The position numbers were made by a program, and so were the translations under genes. From assembly GCF_902770715.1 (NCBI RefSeq), contig NZ_CACXTS010000001.1, forward strand, positions 46,994 through 110,993: DNA of 64,000 nt, in the 5' to 3' direction. The DNA is from an uncultured Methanobrevibacter sp. GTDB taxonomy: Archaea; Methanobacteriota; Methanobacteria; Methanobacteriales; Methanobacteriaceae. Within the stretch, counting starts at the first letter, position 1. Each line of letters begins with the position of its first letter. The notes beneath the pieces were generated by a model that did no database searches, was not told the DNA's origin, and was given only the letters and a program-made list of their open reading frames with translations. Below, piece after piece: positions 19,078 through 27,620 of the stretch.

Positions 19078-19203
19078 ATGTTTAGAATAATTTCTTTCAA
19101 AACATTCGTTAGAAACTATGAATGGTTATTAAATGATGGTCAAAAATATGTAACTAAAAAAGTAGACACTGTTAATCAGATTATTGAAATTGATTTGATA
19201 TAA
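19078..19203 (+). CDS. Small 41-residue ORF starting with the 38-bp repeat
   Basis: ATG 19078 to TAA 19203 encodes a 41-residue basic-then-acidic peptide (MFRIISFKTFVRNYEWLLND...IIEIDLI). AGGT lies 9 bp upstream. Its first 13 codons are almost exactly the left copy of a 38-bp direct repeat whose second copy lies at 19650-19687 after the next gene. It may be a truncated gene start left by recombination. Function unknown. Confidence 0.35.
   Translation: MFRIISFKTFVRNYEWLLNDGQKYVTKKVDTVNQIIEIDLI
19079..19116 (+). repeat. 38-bp perfect direct repeat, left copy
   Basis: TGTTTAGAATAATTTCTTTC and the 18 bases after it are identical to 19650-19687. The copies are 571 bp apart and bracket the 125-residue ORF. 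The identity stops sharply on both sides. Confidence 0.9.
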
Positions 19204-19257
19204 CTTTATATAGATTGATTTACATATATTTAACTATAAAATTGAAGGAGGTTTTCC

Positions 19258-19635
19258 ATGGTTAACTATATTGAAGAATTAGATTCATTATTGTCAGAGA
19301 TGCCTGAAATAGAATGTTGGTTAGATATAAACTATTTAAATGAAATATCTGATGAAATTGTCAATCTAGAGGATTATGTTCCAAAAGATATAGAATTATT
19401 TTTACCAGACTATGAATTGAGATCCTCCTTTTTAGATAATCATGACTATTTAATTGATAATGAATTTCACACCAAACAAATTTTAGATCAAGGTGCTGCT
19501 GGAACTACCTGGCAAGAACATGTTTCTGTTTATGATGATTTCTTTAGAAAGCATCCTGAATTTTCTAAATTAATTAAAAATCAACAAGCATATTCTACAT
19601 GGAAACAAGAAGAACCTTACTATTATAGTGCTTAA
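19258..19635 (+). CDS. Small acidic protein of unknown function inside direct repeats
   Basis: 125 residues, strongly acidic (MVNYIEELDSLLSEMPEIEC, EISDEIVNLEDYVP), with a more neutral, Trp/Tyr-containing C-terminus ending EPYYYSA. GAAGGAGG lies 8 bp before the ATG, a near-ideal ribosome binding site. Acidity and small size recall antitoxin or immunity proteins but nothing specific is recognised. It is AT-rich and bounded by 38-bp direct repeats, both signs of recent gain. Confidence 0.7.
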   Translation: MVNYIEELDSLLSEMPEIECWLDINYLNEISDEIVNLEDYVPKDIELFLPDYELRSSFLDNHDYLIDNEFHTKQILDQGAAGTTWQEHVSVYDDFFRKHPEFSKLIKNQQAYSTWKQEEPYYYSA

Positions 19636-19649
19636 TTTTTTACTATTTT

Positions 19650-19687
19650 TGTTTAGAATAATTTCTTTCAAAACATTCGTTAGAAAC
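19650..19687 (+). repeat. 38-bp perfect direct repeat, right copy
   Basis: Identical to 19079-19116. Here it is not preceded by an in-frame ATG and the frame that matches the left copy closes within about 8 codons after the repeat, so this copy does not look functional as coding DNA. Confidence 0.9.
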
Positions 19688-19764
19688 ACCACTTATTTTT
19701 CCTTATATTAACCGATTAAACACTTAAAAATTCTTCTTCAAAAAAAGTTGTGAGGACATCATTT

Positions 19765-19851
19765 TTATGCCCTTAAATGGAGGTAGGTTTCCTCAAAAAT
19801 CATACAGTCGAAGACAGTTTCAACCTTCTTTTCAGGGATTTTTGAGGACAT
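19765..19851 (-). CDS. Possible 28-residue ORF or gene remnant downstream of cobM
   Basis: ATG at 19851 to TAA at 19765 encodes MSSKIPEKKVETVFDCMIFE followed by eight more residues. The composition is protein-like and the frame is open upstream to about residue -13, but there is no clear ribosome binding site. It could be the tail of a lost gene. It sits between two related GAGG-GGTTTCCTCA elements, described in the findings. Confidence 0.25.
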   Translation of the reverse strand: MSSKIPEKKVETVFDCMIFEETYLHLRA

Positions 19852-19860
19852 TGTCCAATC

Positions 19861-19890
19861 ATGAAAAAAATGAGGGTGGTTTCCTCATTT
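19861..19890 (-). terminator. Terminator hairpin at the end of cobM
   Basis: On the minus strand AAATGAGG (19890-19883) pairs with CCTCATTT (19875-19868), followed by further T residues. The left arm overlaps the cobM stop codon at 19889-19891. Confidence 0.7.
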
Positions 19891-20641
19891 AACGATATTC
19901 ATGTTTGAAGTTTTTGTCATATAGCTTGGATGCATTAAAGTCGCCAGGGTCTAGGACATCTCCCACTACAATCATTGCAGTCTTTGTTATATTGGCATCT
20001 TTAACTTTTTCTGCAATATCCTTGAGGGTTCCTCTAATTATTTGCTGGTCTGGCCAAGTTGCCTTTTTGACAACTGCAACTGGGGTTGTATCTTCATAGC
20101 CCTCAAGCAGTTCATCAACCACCTTGTCAATCATACCAATTCCCAAAAAGATGCACATTGTTGCGTGGTGCTTTGAAAAACTTGCAATACTTTCGCCGCT
20201 AGGCTTAGGAGTTCTTCCTTCAGGACGTGTGATGATTACGCTTTGTGAGATTTCAGGCAGGGTCAATTCAGCTTCCAATACGCTTGCTGTTCCGAATAGG
20301 GAGCTCACTCCAGGAATGATTTCGTATTCGATGTCATGCTTTTTAAGCTCACGTATCTGTTCGGCTATTGCTCCGTAGATTGAAGGGTCTCCTGTGTGTA
20401 CACGGGCAACCAATTTGCCTTCATTAACGGCTTCAGTAATGATTGCATCGGTTTCATCCAAATTGAGATATGCGCTGTTGTGAATTTCACACCCTTCCTT
20501 TGCAGGACATAATACCTCTTTGTTTACAAGTGAACCGGCATAGATGATTACGTCAGCCTCTTCAATAACTTTTCTTCCTTTGACGGTTATTAAGTCAGGA
20601 TCTCCCGGACCTGCACCAATGAATATAACTTTTCCTTTCAT
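19889..20641 (-). CDS. cobM: Cobalt-precorrin-4 C11-methyltransferase (CobM/CbiF)
   Basis: A 250-residue tetrapyrrole methylase of corrinoid biosynthesis that transfers a methyl from S-adenosylmethionine to C11 of cobalt-precorrin-4. It begins GKVIFIGAGPGDPDLITVKG, the family's SAM-site signature, and continues with YAGSLVNKEVL, VHTGDPSIYGAI and EIIPGVSSLFGTASVLEAELTLPE, which are specific for the CobM/CbiF branch. Corrinoids are needed by the methyl-transferring Mtr complex and by MetE. Other cobalamin genes are absent from the window. Confidence 0.92.
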   Translation of the reverse strand: MKGKVIFIGAGPGDPDLITVKGRKVIEEADVIIYAGSLVNKEVLCPAKEGCEIHNSAYLNLDETDAIITEAVNEGKLVARVHTGDPSIYGAIAEQIRELKKHDIEYEIIPGVSSLFGTASVLEAELTLPEISQSVIITRPEGRTPKPSGESIASFSKHHATMCIFLGIGMIDKVVDELLEGYEDTTPVAVVKKATWPDQQIIRGTLKDIAEKVKDANITKTAMIVVGDVLDPGDFNASKLYDKNFKHEYR

Positions 20642-20738
20642 GATTAATTCTTTATTTCAAATATTATTTAATAATTTTGTATCAAATTTGACTTTTAATC
20701 TAAGAAAACTTTATTAATTTCAAGAATAATTAAAAAAT

Positions 20739-21131
20739 ATGAATGATAAAGGTTTTATTTCAGTTGAATACATTTTTGCATTCTTCATAATCATAACTAT
20801 TGCTTGCGGCCTTTTGTTTTATAGCGAATCAACAGTTGGTTCAAGTTTCAATATTGAAGATAGCATAACCCACAGGATAATTCTGGATGATGTCGCATAC
20901 AGGATTTGCCAGGTGAATTCGAACGGCGTCGGATATTCGAAGAATTTGAAACTACCGGGCGATATGGGATACTTTGAAATCACAATAGACAAATCAAAAG
21001 CGACAATAGAATACGACGGCAAAAAGGGCGAAACATTCCTTCCGCTTGCAAATGCAGATTCCAAATATAGGCTCATCAGCGGGCGAAGCTACTGCATCAC
21101 AAAAACAGGTGATGGGATTGTGATATCATGA
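20739..21131 (+). CDS. Prepilin-like protein with class III signal peptide
   Basis: 130 residues beginning MNDKGFISVEYIFAFFIIITIACGLLFY. This is a short charged leader ending in Lys-Gly, then a hydrophobic helix with Glu at position 5 after the predicted cut (FISVE), as in archaeal type IV prepilins processed by an EppA/FlaK-type peptidase. The mature part is beta-rich, with GYFEITIDKSKATIEYDGKKG. The next gene starts in its stop codon and encodes a second prepilin-like protein, so both are probably co-translated minor pilins or a pseudopilin pair. Confidence 0.8.
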   Translation: MNDKGFISVEYIFAFFIIITIACGLLFYSESTVGSSFNIEDSITHRIILDDVAYRICQVNSNGVGYSKNLKLPGDMGYFEITIDKSKATIEYDGKKGETFLPLANADSKYRLISGRSYCITKTGDGIVIS

Positions 21132-21625
21132 TGGACGGCAGAGGCCAGATGTCGGCGGAGCTTCTCTTTCTCTTCGGGATTCTGATAGCCGCAGCAATGA
21201 TTTCAATCGTGTTCATTGCAGGAGAAAATGAGCTGAACGTTGCAATGAGTGCCGCAAAAAGCGGGGCGATTGAAGGAGCATCATCCTCTTCAGGAGCAAT
21301 CTATCCGGCTGATGCCTTTAGGGACTATTCAAATTCGAAAACCAATCTGCTGCATCCCTATTCGGTTGAAATCATAAACGTTTCATATTCAGACATTGGA
21401 GAGGATGCTAACTACGGCAAGAAAAGAATCCAGTTCAAGGTATATGCCAGAACCTCGGACAGGTTCGACAATGAAGATCTGGTTTCGATAGGCGACAGGA
21501 TAAATTATGATTTGAGAAAGTCAATTGCCGTCAGCTTCAATTCAACCAAATCAACAAACAGGCTGTACAATCCGGTTTTTTCACCCCATTATGTCTACAC
21601 AACAGCTAATGTTAAATGGGTTTAA
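21128..21625 (+). CDS. Prepilin-like protein with class III signal peptide
   Basis: 165 residues, starting ATGATG with the first ATG overlapping the previous stop (ATGATGG; Met2 is an alternative start). The N-terminus DGRGQMSAELLFLFGILIAAAMISIVFI fits the archaeal class III signal: GRG then Q-M-S-A-E with Glu at +5 and a hydrophobic helix. The extracellular part contains ISYSDIG- and VYARTSDRF-like beta strands, with several Tyr and Ser residues. Together with the upstream gene it suggests a small pilus or adhesion filament, although no secretion ATPase is in the window. Confidence 0.8.
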   Translation: MMDGRGQMSAELLFLFGILIAAAMISIVFIAGENELNVAMSAAKSGAIEGASSSSGAIYPADAFRDYSNSKTNLLHPYSVEIINVSYSDIGEDANYGKKRIQFKVYARTSDRFDNEDLVSIGDRINYDLRKSIAVSFNSTKSTNRLYNPVFSPHYVYTTANVKWV

Positions 21626-21776
21626 GTCCAAAATATTATTGATGTCTGAATGAAAATGGAAAAAACTGTTTTGAAAGACAAGTCTTTAGATGAAATATTC
21701 GCACCTATTGACGATAGGGACAAATTTGATGGAATGAGGGATTAAAATCACGGAAGAAACTTTTGATGCAATAGCT

Positions 21777-22061
21777 TTGAAGCTGCAGGATGAATTGGTT
21801 GACATCATCAAAAGTGGCATTGACGTCAATGACTATCAGCTGATAATGTACAAGTACATTTTCATAAGCGAATTAAAGGTGCCTTTGTTTGAGGATATAG
21901 GTTTTGAAATTTGTGATGATTCATTTGTCCTGTATGTAATTCCTGATGATTTGGAATTTGACTTGCTTAGAAAGCTGGATGATGCTTTTGATAAGTTTAA
22001 GGTTACTTTCATGCCCAATCCATATAATTTAATAAAATTAAGGTTTAGTTTGTGTGATTAG
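21777..22061 (+). CDS. Small protein of unknown function, paralogous to the next gene
   Basis: The conservative start is TTG 21777 (94 residues), but the frame continues upstream to 21729 (IKITEETFDAIA before it reads naturally as protein) without an ATG, so the true start is uncertain. The C-terminal half FVLYVIPDDLEFDLLRKLDD to LIKLRFSLCD resembles the C-terminal half of the following protein in spacing and hydrophobic pattern. The next ATG is 0 bp from its stop, so the two are an operon. No function recognised. Confidence 0.55.
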   Translation: MKLQDELVDIIKSGIDVNDYQLIMYKYIFISELKVPLFEDIGFEICDDSFVLYVIPDDLEFDLLRKLDDAFDKFKVTFMPNPYNLIKLRFSLCD

Positions 22062-22430
22062 ATGTATAGCGATGAAGAAAAGAAGCAATTGATGGATGAC
22101 TTAAAGGAAATGGAAACATTCAAGGCCGATGTCGGCGATGAGGGAAAGATACTTCAGGAAGACTTGAAGGAGTATTTTATCAATGGAAACGGTGATAAGG
22201 AGGATTTGATATTCAGAATAGAGCTCTATTTCTATGCATTCAAGCTATTCTGCAGAAAAAAGGTCATCATCGATAGAAATCAGTTCACAATATTTTTAAA
22301 TGATTCGCTGCTGGATTGGCATTTGATCAATTTGGTCATGCAGGACTTAACGGATTTTGAACTTGAAATCGAAGCCGTTAAAGAAAATAAGGATGTATTG
22401 ATAAATCTTAATTTCACGTTGCATTACTAG
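22062..22430 (+). CDS. Small protein of unknown function, paralogous to the previous gene
   Basis: 122 residues, starting directly after the upstream stop. It begins MYSDEEKKQLMDDLKEMETF, a charged helix, followed by an alpha/beta body ending ELEIEAVKENKDVLINLNFTLHY. The order of helices and strands follows that of the preceding protein (LQEDLKEYFI against LQDELVDIIK; LINLNFTLHY against LIKLRFSLCD), so an old tandem duplication is likely. Its 3' end overlaps the convergent tatD gene by 4 bp. Confidence 0.65.
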   Translation: MYSDEEKKQLMDDLKEMETFKADVGDEGKILQEDLKEYFINGNGDKEDLIFRIELYFYAFKLFCRKKVIIDRNQFTIFLNDSLLDWHLINLVMQDLTDFELEIEAVKENKDVLINLNFTLHY

Positions 22431-23188
22431 ATTTTAAAGATTTTGCGGGCGTTGTTGGTGGTTACTTCATCAACAGTCTCAACGTCCATGTTCTTAAGTT
22501 CTGCAATTTTATAAACTGCATTTACAACATTTGCAGGTTCATTCCTGTCTTCTTTTGTCATTGCAAGGTATGGACTGTCAGTTTCTGTTAAAATATAATC
22601 CAAATCTATTTTTTTAATCAAATCCTGATGCTTTTGGGAATAGCATAGCATGGTGGAAAAGCTCATGTAGGCATTTCCCATATTTTTTATTCTTTTTGCG
22701 GTCTTCAAGCTTCCCCCATAGCAATGGAAAACGAAATAGGGGATGTTGTCATAATCTGCTATGATGTTGACTGCCTTTTTCTCACAGTCCCTCACATGCA
22801 TCACAATCGGCTTTTCATATTCGTTTGCAAGATTTAAAAAACCTGTAAAGATTTCCTGCTGCCTTTCGCGCAATGCCTTGTCTGTTACATAAAAATAGTC
22901 CATTCCGACTTCACCGACAGCTACGATTTCATCGAGATGTTTGACGACATTTTCGTGTGCTGTTTTAATCTCTTCTTCAGTTGCATTCTGTGAGCTTACA
23001 GGGTGGAATCCGAAAGTGGGATAAATGAAATCCTCATAATCCTTTGAAAGCTGAAGCACTTTCATGTTGCTGTCATTGCTGTATCCTGAAACAATAACAT
23101 GGTCTAATTTGTCTTTCGCCCTTTTGATGACGTCTTCACGGTCGTCGTCAAAGTCTTCAAAATCAATATGGCAATGTGTGTCTATCAT
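22427..23188 (-). CDS. tatD: TatD family metal-dependent hydrolase
   Basis: A 253-residue TIM-barrel hydrolase. Metal ligands visible are His5 and His7 (DTHCHID), the Glu in GEVGMDY (about residue 93), His in MHVRD, His in FHCYGG and Asp in TETDSPYL. TatD relatives are 3'-5' DNA exonucleases or related deoxyribonucleases. The protein length is normal. The stop of the upstream uppS gene touches its start, so it is translated with the uppS-mtxX operon. Confidence 0.9.
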   Translation of the reverse strand: MIDTHCHIDFEDFDDDREDVIKRAKDKLDHVIVSGYSNDSNMKVLQLSKDYEDFIYPTFGFHPVSSQNATEEEIKTAHENVVKHLDEIVAVGEVGMDYFYVTDKALRERQQEIFTGFLNLANEYEKPIVMHVRDCEKKAVNIIADYDNIPYFVFHCYGGSLKTAKRIKNMGNAYMSFSTMLCYSQKHQDLIKKIDLDYILTETDSPYLAMTKEDRNEPANVVNAVYKIAELKNMDVETVDEVTTNNARKIFKI

Positions 23189-23961
23189 TATGCACCGAAC
23201 CTTCTGTCTCTTGCTTGATATGATCTGATTGCCCTTATGAAATCAACTTTTCTGAGTTCAGGCCATAAGGTTTCGCAGAAATATAATTCTGAGTATGATG
23301 ATTGCCAGAGCAGGAATCCGCTTAAGCGCTCTTCTCCGCTTGTTCTTATGATGAGGTTAGGGTCATCAAGCCCTCCGGTATAGAGGTTTTTGCTTACAAG
23401 GTCCTCATCCACATCGTCAATGGAAATCTTCCCGTCCTGCACATCCTTGATAATCTTTTTGAATGAGTCAATGATTTCCAGACGGCCGTCATATCCAATA
23501 GCTAAGTTGAGAAGTCTTTTGTTATAGTGGGCTGTTGCTTCTTCTGCTTCCTTAATGGCTTCCTTTACATTGTCCGGAAGCAGTTCTGTTCTTCCGACAA
23601 CTTTAATTTTAACTTCATGCTTGTGAACCTTTTCATTGGTGACGATTTTCTTGAAATTGATAACGAATAGATTCATCAGTCCTTCAACCTCATGCTGAGG
23701 CCTGTTGAAATTTTCTGTGGAAAAAGCGTAAGCGGTAATGATTTCAATTCCAAAGTCGATACTCCAGTCCAAAACCTTTTCCAAGGTGTCCACTCCTATT
23801 TCATGTCCCTTGACAACGTCCATGTTTCCTTGGAGTTTAGAATACCTTCTGTTCCCATCCATGATTATAGCAACATGCTTTGGCATTTTTTCAGGCACCA
23901 AATCCCTTGAGATGTACCATTCATATATTCTGTAAAGTATGTTTTCTGCCATTTTCATCAC
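23188..23961 (-). CDS. uppS: Polyprenyl diphosphate synthase (cis-prenyltransferase, UppS type)
   Basis: 257 residues making long-chain polyprenyl diphosphate, the lipid carrier for cell-wall and glycan precursors. Signatures are [13 protein letters not shown] (the catalytic Asp), [26 protein letters not shown] and the C-terminal [31 protein letters not shown] block with the conserved Arg residues. The gene starts MMKMAENI; Met4 is an alternative start. It directly abuts mtxX upstream and overlaps tatD downstream by one base. Its partner in this window is the GT4 membrane transferase at 46.4 kb. Confidence 0.93.
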   Translation of the reverse strand: MMKMAENILYRIYEWYISRDLVPEKMPKHVAIIMDGNRRYSKLQGNMDVVKGHEIGVDTLEKVLDWSIDFGIEIITAYAFSTENFNRPQHEVEGLMNLFVINFKKIVTNEKVHKHEVKIKVVGRTELLPDNVKEAIKEAEEATAHYNKRLLNLAIGYDGRLEIIDSFKKIIKDVQDGKISIDDVDEDLVSKNLYTGGLDDPNLIIRTSGEERLSGFLLWQSSYSELYFCETLWPELRKVDFIRAIRSYQARDRRFGA

Positions 23962-24678
23962 TTAAAAATCATCCAAGCTATTGGCCAGAATAAGACTGCG
24001 CACATAACCTTCAATGCTTTGGTCCCTACTTGTATCGATGTATATCTTGTCCATTCCAAAGGTTACTGCTCCGTAACTTGGCCAGGAATTAAGCAGAACC
24101 AATGTTCTGAATATGATGTTTCCGACCCTTCCGTTAGGAGCGACAATGATGTTGCATTTATCGTGAATCGCTTTTTCAACCAATATATAGTAGTTTTTGA
24201 CTTCTTCAGAAGTGTTCTCCTCAATGAGTTTTGTCAGTTTTTTGCTTTCGATTATTGATTTTGTTACTTCATCGCCTCTGCCGTAATCGTCTTTTCTTCC
24301 TTCGGCAAGAACAGCAATTTTAGGAGTTTTATCTAGTCTTTTTAAAAATCTGATGCAGTTTTCAACAATTTCGAATCTTTCTTCGACAGTCTCTCCTTCA
24401 TCTATTCCAACAGGGGTCAAAAGGAATTCGAATTCATCTCCGCTGACAAAAGTCGCCCTTGAAATGCGGGGATAGCTTTCCTTCAGTTCTTTCATAATGT
24501 TGGAAGCCGGAAGGGATCCTCTCACTACTCCATCTATCTTATCATCTAAAACAGCGTTGACTAAGTCTTTGTCACGATATATTAGTTTTAAGTTTGTTTT
24601 TGGGTGTTTTTCTTTAAAAATATGACAAGCCTGTATAATATTTTCGTTTTCTCCAACACCAATAGCTATTGTTTTCAT
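23962..24678 (-). CDS. mtxX: MtxX, methanogenesis marker protein 4
   Basis: 238 residues. The start IAIGVGENENIIQACHIFKEKHP and the later DDYGRGDEVTKSI and VAPNGRVGNIIFRTLVLL regions match MtxX, a protein found essentially only in methanogens and annotated as a putative methyltransferase-associated protein without proven activity; it is distantly related to phosphotransacetylases. It heads the mtxX-uppS-tatD operon and its stop is adjacent to the uppS start. Confidence 0.85.
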   Translation of the reverse strand: MKTIAIGVGENENIIQACHIFKEKHPKTNLKLIYRDKDLVNAVLDDKIDGVVRGSLPASNIMKELKESYPRISRATFVSGDEFEFLLTPVGIDEGETVEERFEIVENCIRFLKRLDKTPKIAVLAEGRKDDYGRGDEVTKSIIESKKLTKLIEENTSEEVKNYYILVEKAIHDKCNIIVAPNGRVGNIIFRTLVLLNSWPSYGAVTFGMDKIYIDTSRDQSIEGYVRSLILANSLDDF

Positions 24679-24757
24679 TAGATTATAATTTGTATTTTCA
24701 TATATAAATTAATTTTTCTATTGTTCGCATAATTCAGGGCTATCCCGAATAACATTT

Positions 24758-26134
24758 TCATTTGTCATTGAAGTTTTCGATTGCCGAATCCACAAGTTTC
24801 AGGATTGACTGGGACAGGTCGGGATATGAGCCGCTTATCGGCACCGGAATGTTGTCGCAGTAGACGACTTCAAGGCCTGCAGCTATCGCATCCTTTGTGG
24901 CGACATCAACTGCCGCAGCTTTCAATTCAGTAAGCATCACTTCTGCCTTGTCCATGTATCTTTTCATGTCTTCTCTAAGAAGCGGCCTGTTTGATAGGTG
25001 TGCTGTTGTGCCTATGACTTCACAGCCGAAGTTCTCCTCCAGATAATCCACCAGCTTGTCCTTTACGTCTTCAGGTGCGGTTGTTGCAAAGAGCACCTTC
25101 TTGCCGGATATGTCATCCAAAGGCTTAGGTCTGAAGACTGTTGCTATTACGGTTGCATCCGGATTGACCTCATCCACAAATTCCTCGATTTTCCTGATTT
25201 TTTCATCGGAGCACATCGGCTCTTCGCACATTGTCAGTATGACAAGGTCCCCAAGGGCTATCCTGTACGGTCCGAAGAATGTTGTCAGGTTTTCAATCGG
25301 CTGGTTGGCACCTACAAGGGCAATTTTTTTGTCTGTCCTGATTGGAGGTATCGCAGCTCCGCTTCCCTCAAAGATGACGAATTTGGAATCGACTCCATTG
25401 GCCAGTCTGGCTCCCTTTTTCATGTTGGTGAGGAATACTTCTCCTGCCATTCCTCCTCCGCAGCGCCTGCAGCCTATGGTAAGTATCCTGCTCATCAGGG
25501 CATCTTCCCAATGGTCGCTTGCTGCATGGACTCCTTTTTCTGACTGCTCGAGGAGAAATTCCGCATTGATTTCAAGATTTTCCCCGTGGACGATTTCAGG
25601 CTCTTCAGGTCCTCCCCTACCCATTGCGATTACGCAAGGTTCATAGCCGTTCCTGTCGATGAGCCTTGATACATATCCTGAAACCGCTGTTTTTCCAATT
25701 CTCTTTCCGGTTCCGAGAATTGTGATTGACGGCTTTTCCATTATGTCGTATTGTGATATAGGTTCGAATTTGAAGTCGGGACCCTGATAGGTTATCTCTT
25801 CATTCAGGACCCTGCAGGCTATTCTGAATCTTTTCGAATAGTCGAGTATCGGCTCGTCGCTTAGGTCAAAGACAGTGTCCGCATCATATTTTCGAATCAT
25901 TTCGACAATGATGTCGTAGGGGATGTCCTTGTCCTTTGCAAACTGGACAGGAACTCCCAGCTTTTCTGAATATGTGTCTTCAGAATCGTCCCTAAGCTTT
26001 TCTGTTCCTCCGATAAAGACGGCTCCAATTACATCGATGTGTTCCAAATTGTTCAGGGTATCTATTGCTTCTTGAGTGACTGGCAGATAGTGTTCACCAT
26101 CAACTAAACAAAGCATCTTGTTTAGGGCTTTCAT
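24758..26134 (-). CDS. cpgS: Cyclic 2,3-diphosphoglycerate synthetase
   Basis: A 458-residue enzyme that cyclises 2,3-diphosphoglycerate using ATP, making the major cytoplasmic solute and phosphate store of Methanobacteriales. It starts [18 protein letters not shown], as the family does, and has P-loop GTGKRIGKT (141-149), then [10 protein letters not shown] and [11 protein letters not shown]. The length fits the family (about 460). It diverges from the UPF0280 gene across 35 bp, so both promoters overlap. Although the solute is best known from thermophiles, the gene is also present in mesophilic relatives. Confidence 0.92.
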   Translation of the reverse strand: MKALNKMLCLVDGEHYLPVTQEAIDTLNNLEHIDVIGAVFIGGTEKLRDDSEDTYSEKLGVPVQFAKDKDIPYDIIVEMIRKYDADTVFDLSDEPILDYSKRFRIACRVLNEEITYQGPDFKFEPISQYDIMEKPSITILGTGKRIGKTAVSGYVSRLIDRNGYEPCVIAMGRGGPEEPEIVHGENLEINAEFLLEQSEKGVHAASDHWEDALMSRILTIGCRRCGGGMAGEVFLTNMKKGARLANGVDSKFVIFEGSGAAIPPIRTDKKIALVGANQPIENLTTFFGPYRIALGDLVILTMCEEPMCSDEKIRKIEEFVDEVNPDATVIATVFRPKPLDDISGKKVLFATTAPEDVKDKLVDYLEENFGCEVIGTTAHLSNRPLLREDMKRYMDKAEVMLTELKAAAVDVATKDAIAAGLEVVYCDNIPVPISGSYPDLSQSILKLVDSAIENFNDK

Positions 26135-26169
26135 GATAATTAATATGTTTTAATGATATATATTAACAT

Positions 26170-26898
26170 ATGAATTTCTCAAAGATTGATTTGGATGAAA
26201 CCCACATTCGCCTTACGACAGATTTGGAGAGGCACGGACTGGAAAGATTTGTCCTTTCCATCAGAAATGATTTGAAAAACCATATATTGAAGAACAAGGA
26301 TTTCCAGTTGTCATTTGAACCTGTTGATGTTGATGATGATTCTCCCTTGATTGTCCGGACCATGGCGGATTCGTCAAGGGCTGCCGATGTCGGCCCGATG
26401 GCATGCGTTGCGGGCACAATTTCACAGATGTCCCTGGATTACCTGATGGGCATGGACTCAAGATATTCTATTGTAGAAAACGGCGGTGACATCGCACTCA
26501 TCAATGACACTAAGGTGTTGTGCGGAATCTATTCGAACAATCCGGTTTTGGGAAATGACATTGCCTTTGAGATAAAGGCCAGAAGGAAGCCTCTTGGAAT
26601 CTGCAGCTCTTCAGGAAGGATAGGCCATTCAATCAGTTTTGGAGATGCGGACAGCGTCACGGTCATTTCAGGCTCATGTTCCATAGCTGACGGATTGGCA
26701 ACTAGAATCGCCAATGAAATCAGTGGTGAGGCAAGCGAGGATAAGATTTCAAACGGATTGGAATGCTGCGAAAACTACAGGGAATTTTTCGATGGGGTTC
26801 TCATTATTTCGGATGAGCATGTCGGATCGATAGGCAGAATTCCCAAACTTGTCGAAACCGCAGATTTTGATGTGAACTTCCAGCCTGAAGATGAATAA
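26170..26898 (+). CDS. UPF0280 family protein
   Basis: 242 residues. The blocks [31 protein letters not shown] and [21 protein letters not shown] identify UPF0280, a conserved archaeal and bacterial family distantly like ApbE flavin transferases. GGD-x-A plus the Asp-rich GDADSVTV fit an ApbE-like flavin or nucleotide site, but no activity has been assigned that I know of. It has almost no 5' leader, 35 bp from the divergent cpgS start. Confidence 0.85.
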   Translation: MNFSKIDLDETHIRLTTDLERHGLERFVLSIRNDLKNHILKNKDFQLSFEPVDVDDDSPLIVRTMADSSRAADVGPMACVAGTISQMSLDYLMGMDSRYSIVENGGDIALINDTKVLCGIYSNNPVLGNDIAFEIKARRKPLGICSSSGRIGHSISFGDADSVTVISGSCSIADGLATRIANEISGEASEDKISNGLECCENYREFFDGVLIISDEHVGSIGRIPKLVETADFDVNFQPEDE

Positions 26899-27181
26899 AA
26901 AAGTTGAAATATGAAAATTCGTTATATTATATTTTTAATAATATTCATGATTTCATTCATTGTATAAAATGACATTTCAATTTCTGTGCATTTACTCAAA
27001 AATGTTTTAATTAATTAAAATATATTTTAAAATTCCTTAAACTTTGATTAATGCATTCCATTAATAGGCCAATTTGAATGCAATATTTAAATATGATTAG
27101 TTATTAAATATTAGTGTATAGAAAAGGGGAGTTAATTTTACCTAACTGAAATTATTTAGTTAATAAATGGGTTAGATATCT

Positions 27182-27469
27182 ATGTATAAGGACGAAATGA
27201 TACAATTACATCAATTTTTAGTATATGTTTTAAAATATTTAGCAGAAGACGACCAGATTACAAATGATTGCAGCGAATACATTACACTTAAGATTAGCCC
27301 ACATCATATTCATAAGACAAAAGCCGAACATAAGCATGCGATATTTGTCCTATGCAAAATAATTGCGCAGGTGATTGCTGATAAGGAAAACGATTCCATT
27401 CCTGAAAATGTTCGCAATTCACTTTCGGATTTAGTCACCAGATCTGAAAATGAAATAAATGCCCACTAA
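27182..27469 (+). CDS. UPF0058 family protein
   Basis: 95 residues. The sequence MYKDEMIQLHQFLVYVLKYL and HHIHKTKAEHKHAIFVLCKIIA matches UPF0058, a small helical archaeal family of unknown function; the HHIHKxKAEHxHA histidines could bind metal. Upstream lies 283 bp of AT-rich non-coding DNA with a GGGG at about 27126 and no good ribosome binding site near the ATG. T-rich runs just after the stop act as terminators. Confidence 0.87.
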   Translation: MYKDEMIQLHQFLVYVLKYLAEDDQITNDCSEYITLKISPHHIHKTKAEHKHAIFVLCKIIAQVIADKENDSIPENVRNSLSDLVTRSENEINAH

Positions 27470-27471
27470 TT

Positions 27472-27515
27472 TTTTTTACTTTTTTTTATATCATTGTTAT
27501 TCTTTTTTTGATTTT
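27472..27515 (+). terminator. T-rich termination region after the UPF0058 gene
   Basis: Three T-runs (8, 9 and 7 bases) within 45 bp after the stop codon, without a strong stem. Archaeal RNA polymerase terminates on oligo-T tracts without hairpins. Confidence 0.55.
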
Positions 27516-27561
27516 ACATAACGGCCTTTTATTTGCTTTTAAAAGGAAAGTGTTAATAATG

Positions 27562-27569
27562 TTTAAATA
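27562..27569 (+). promoter_or_regulatory. TATA-like box of the comA-hdr operon
   Basis: TTTAAATA, 52 bp before the TTG start of comA and after the UPF0058 terminator. It is the only good candidate upstream of the five-gene operon, so all five genes may depend on it. Confidence 0.45.
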
Positions 27570-27620
27570 CTATAATTGCATATTTAATATTTAAAACCAA
27601 AAATTAACACGTGTGATATC

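Noticed and set aside
21649..21745. Possible small gene between the pilin pair and the 21777 gene
   Set aside because: From ATG 21649 the frame closes after 14 codons; the frame ending at 21745 reads like protein (VLKDKSLDEIFAPIDDRD) but needs a TTG start or one A less in a seven-A run. Too uncertain to list.
27100..27181. Riboswitch-like leader before the UPF0058 gene
   Set aside because: Short ACCTAAC/GGTTAG and AACTGAAAT/ATTTAGTT complementarities exist but do not form a convincing extended fold.
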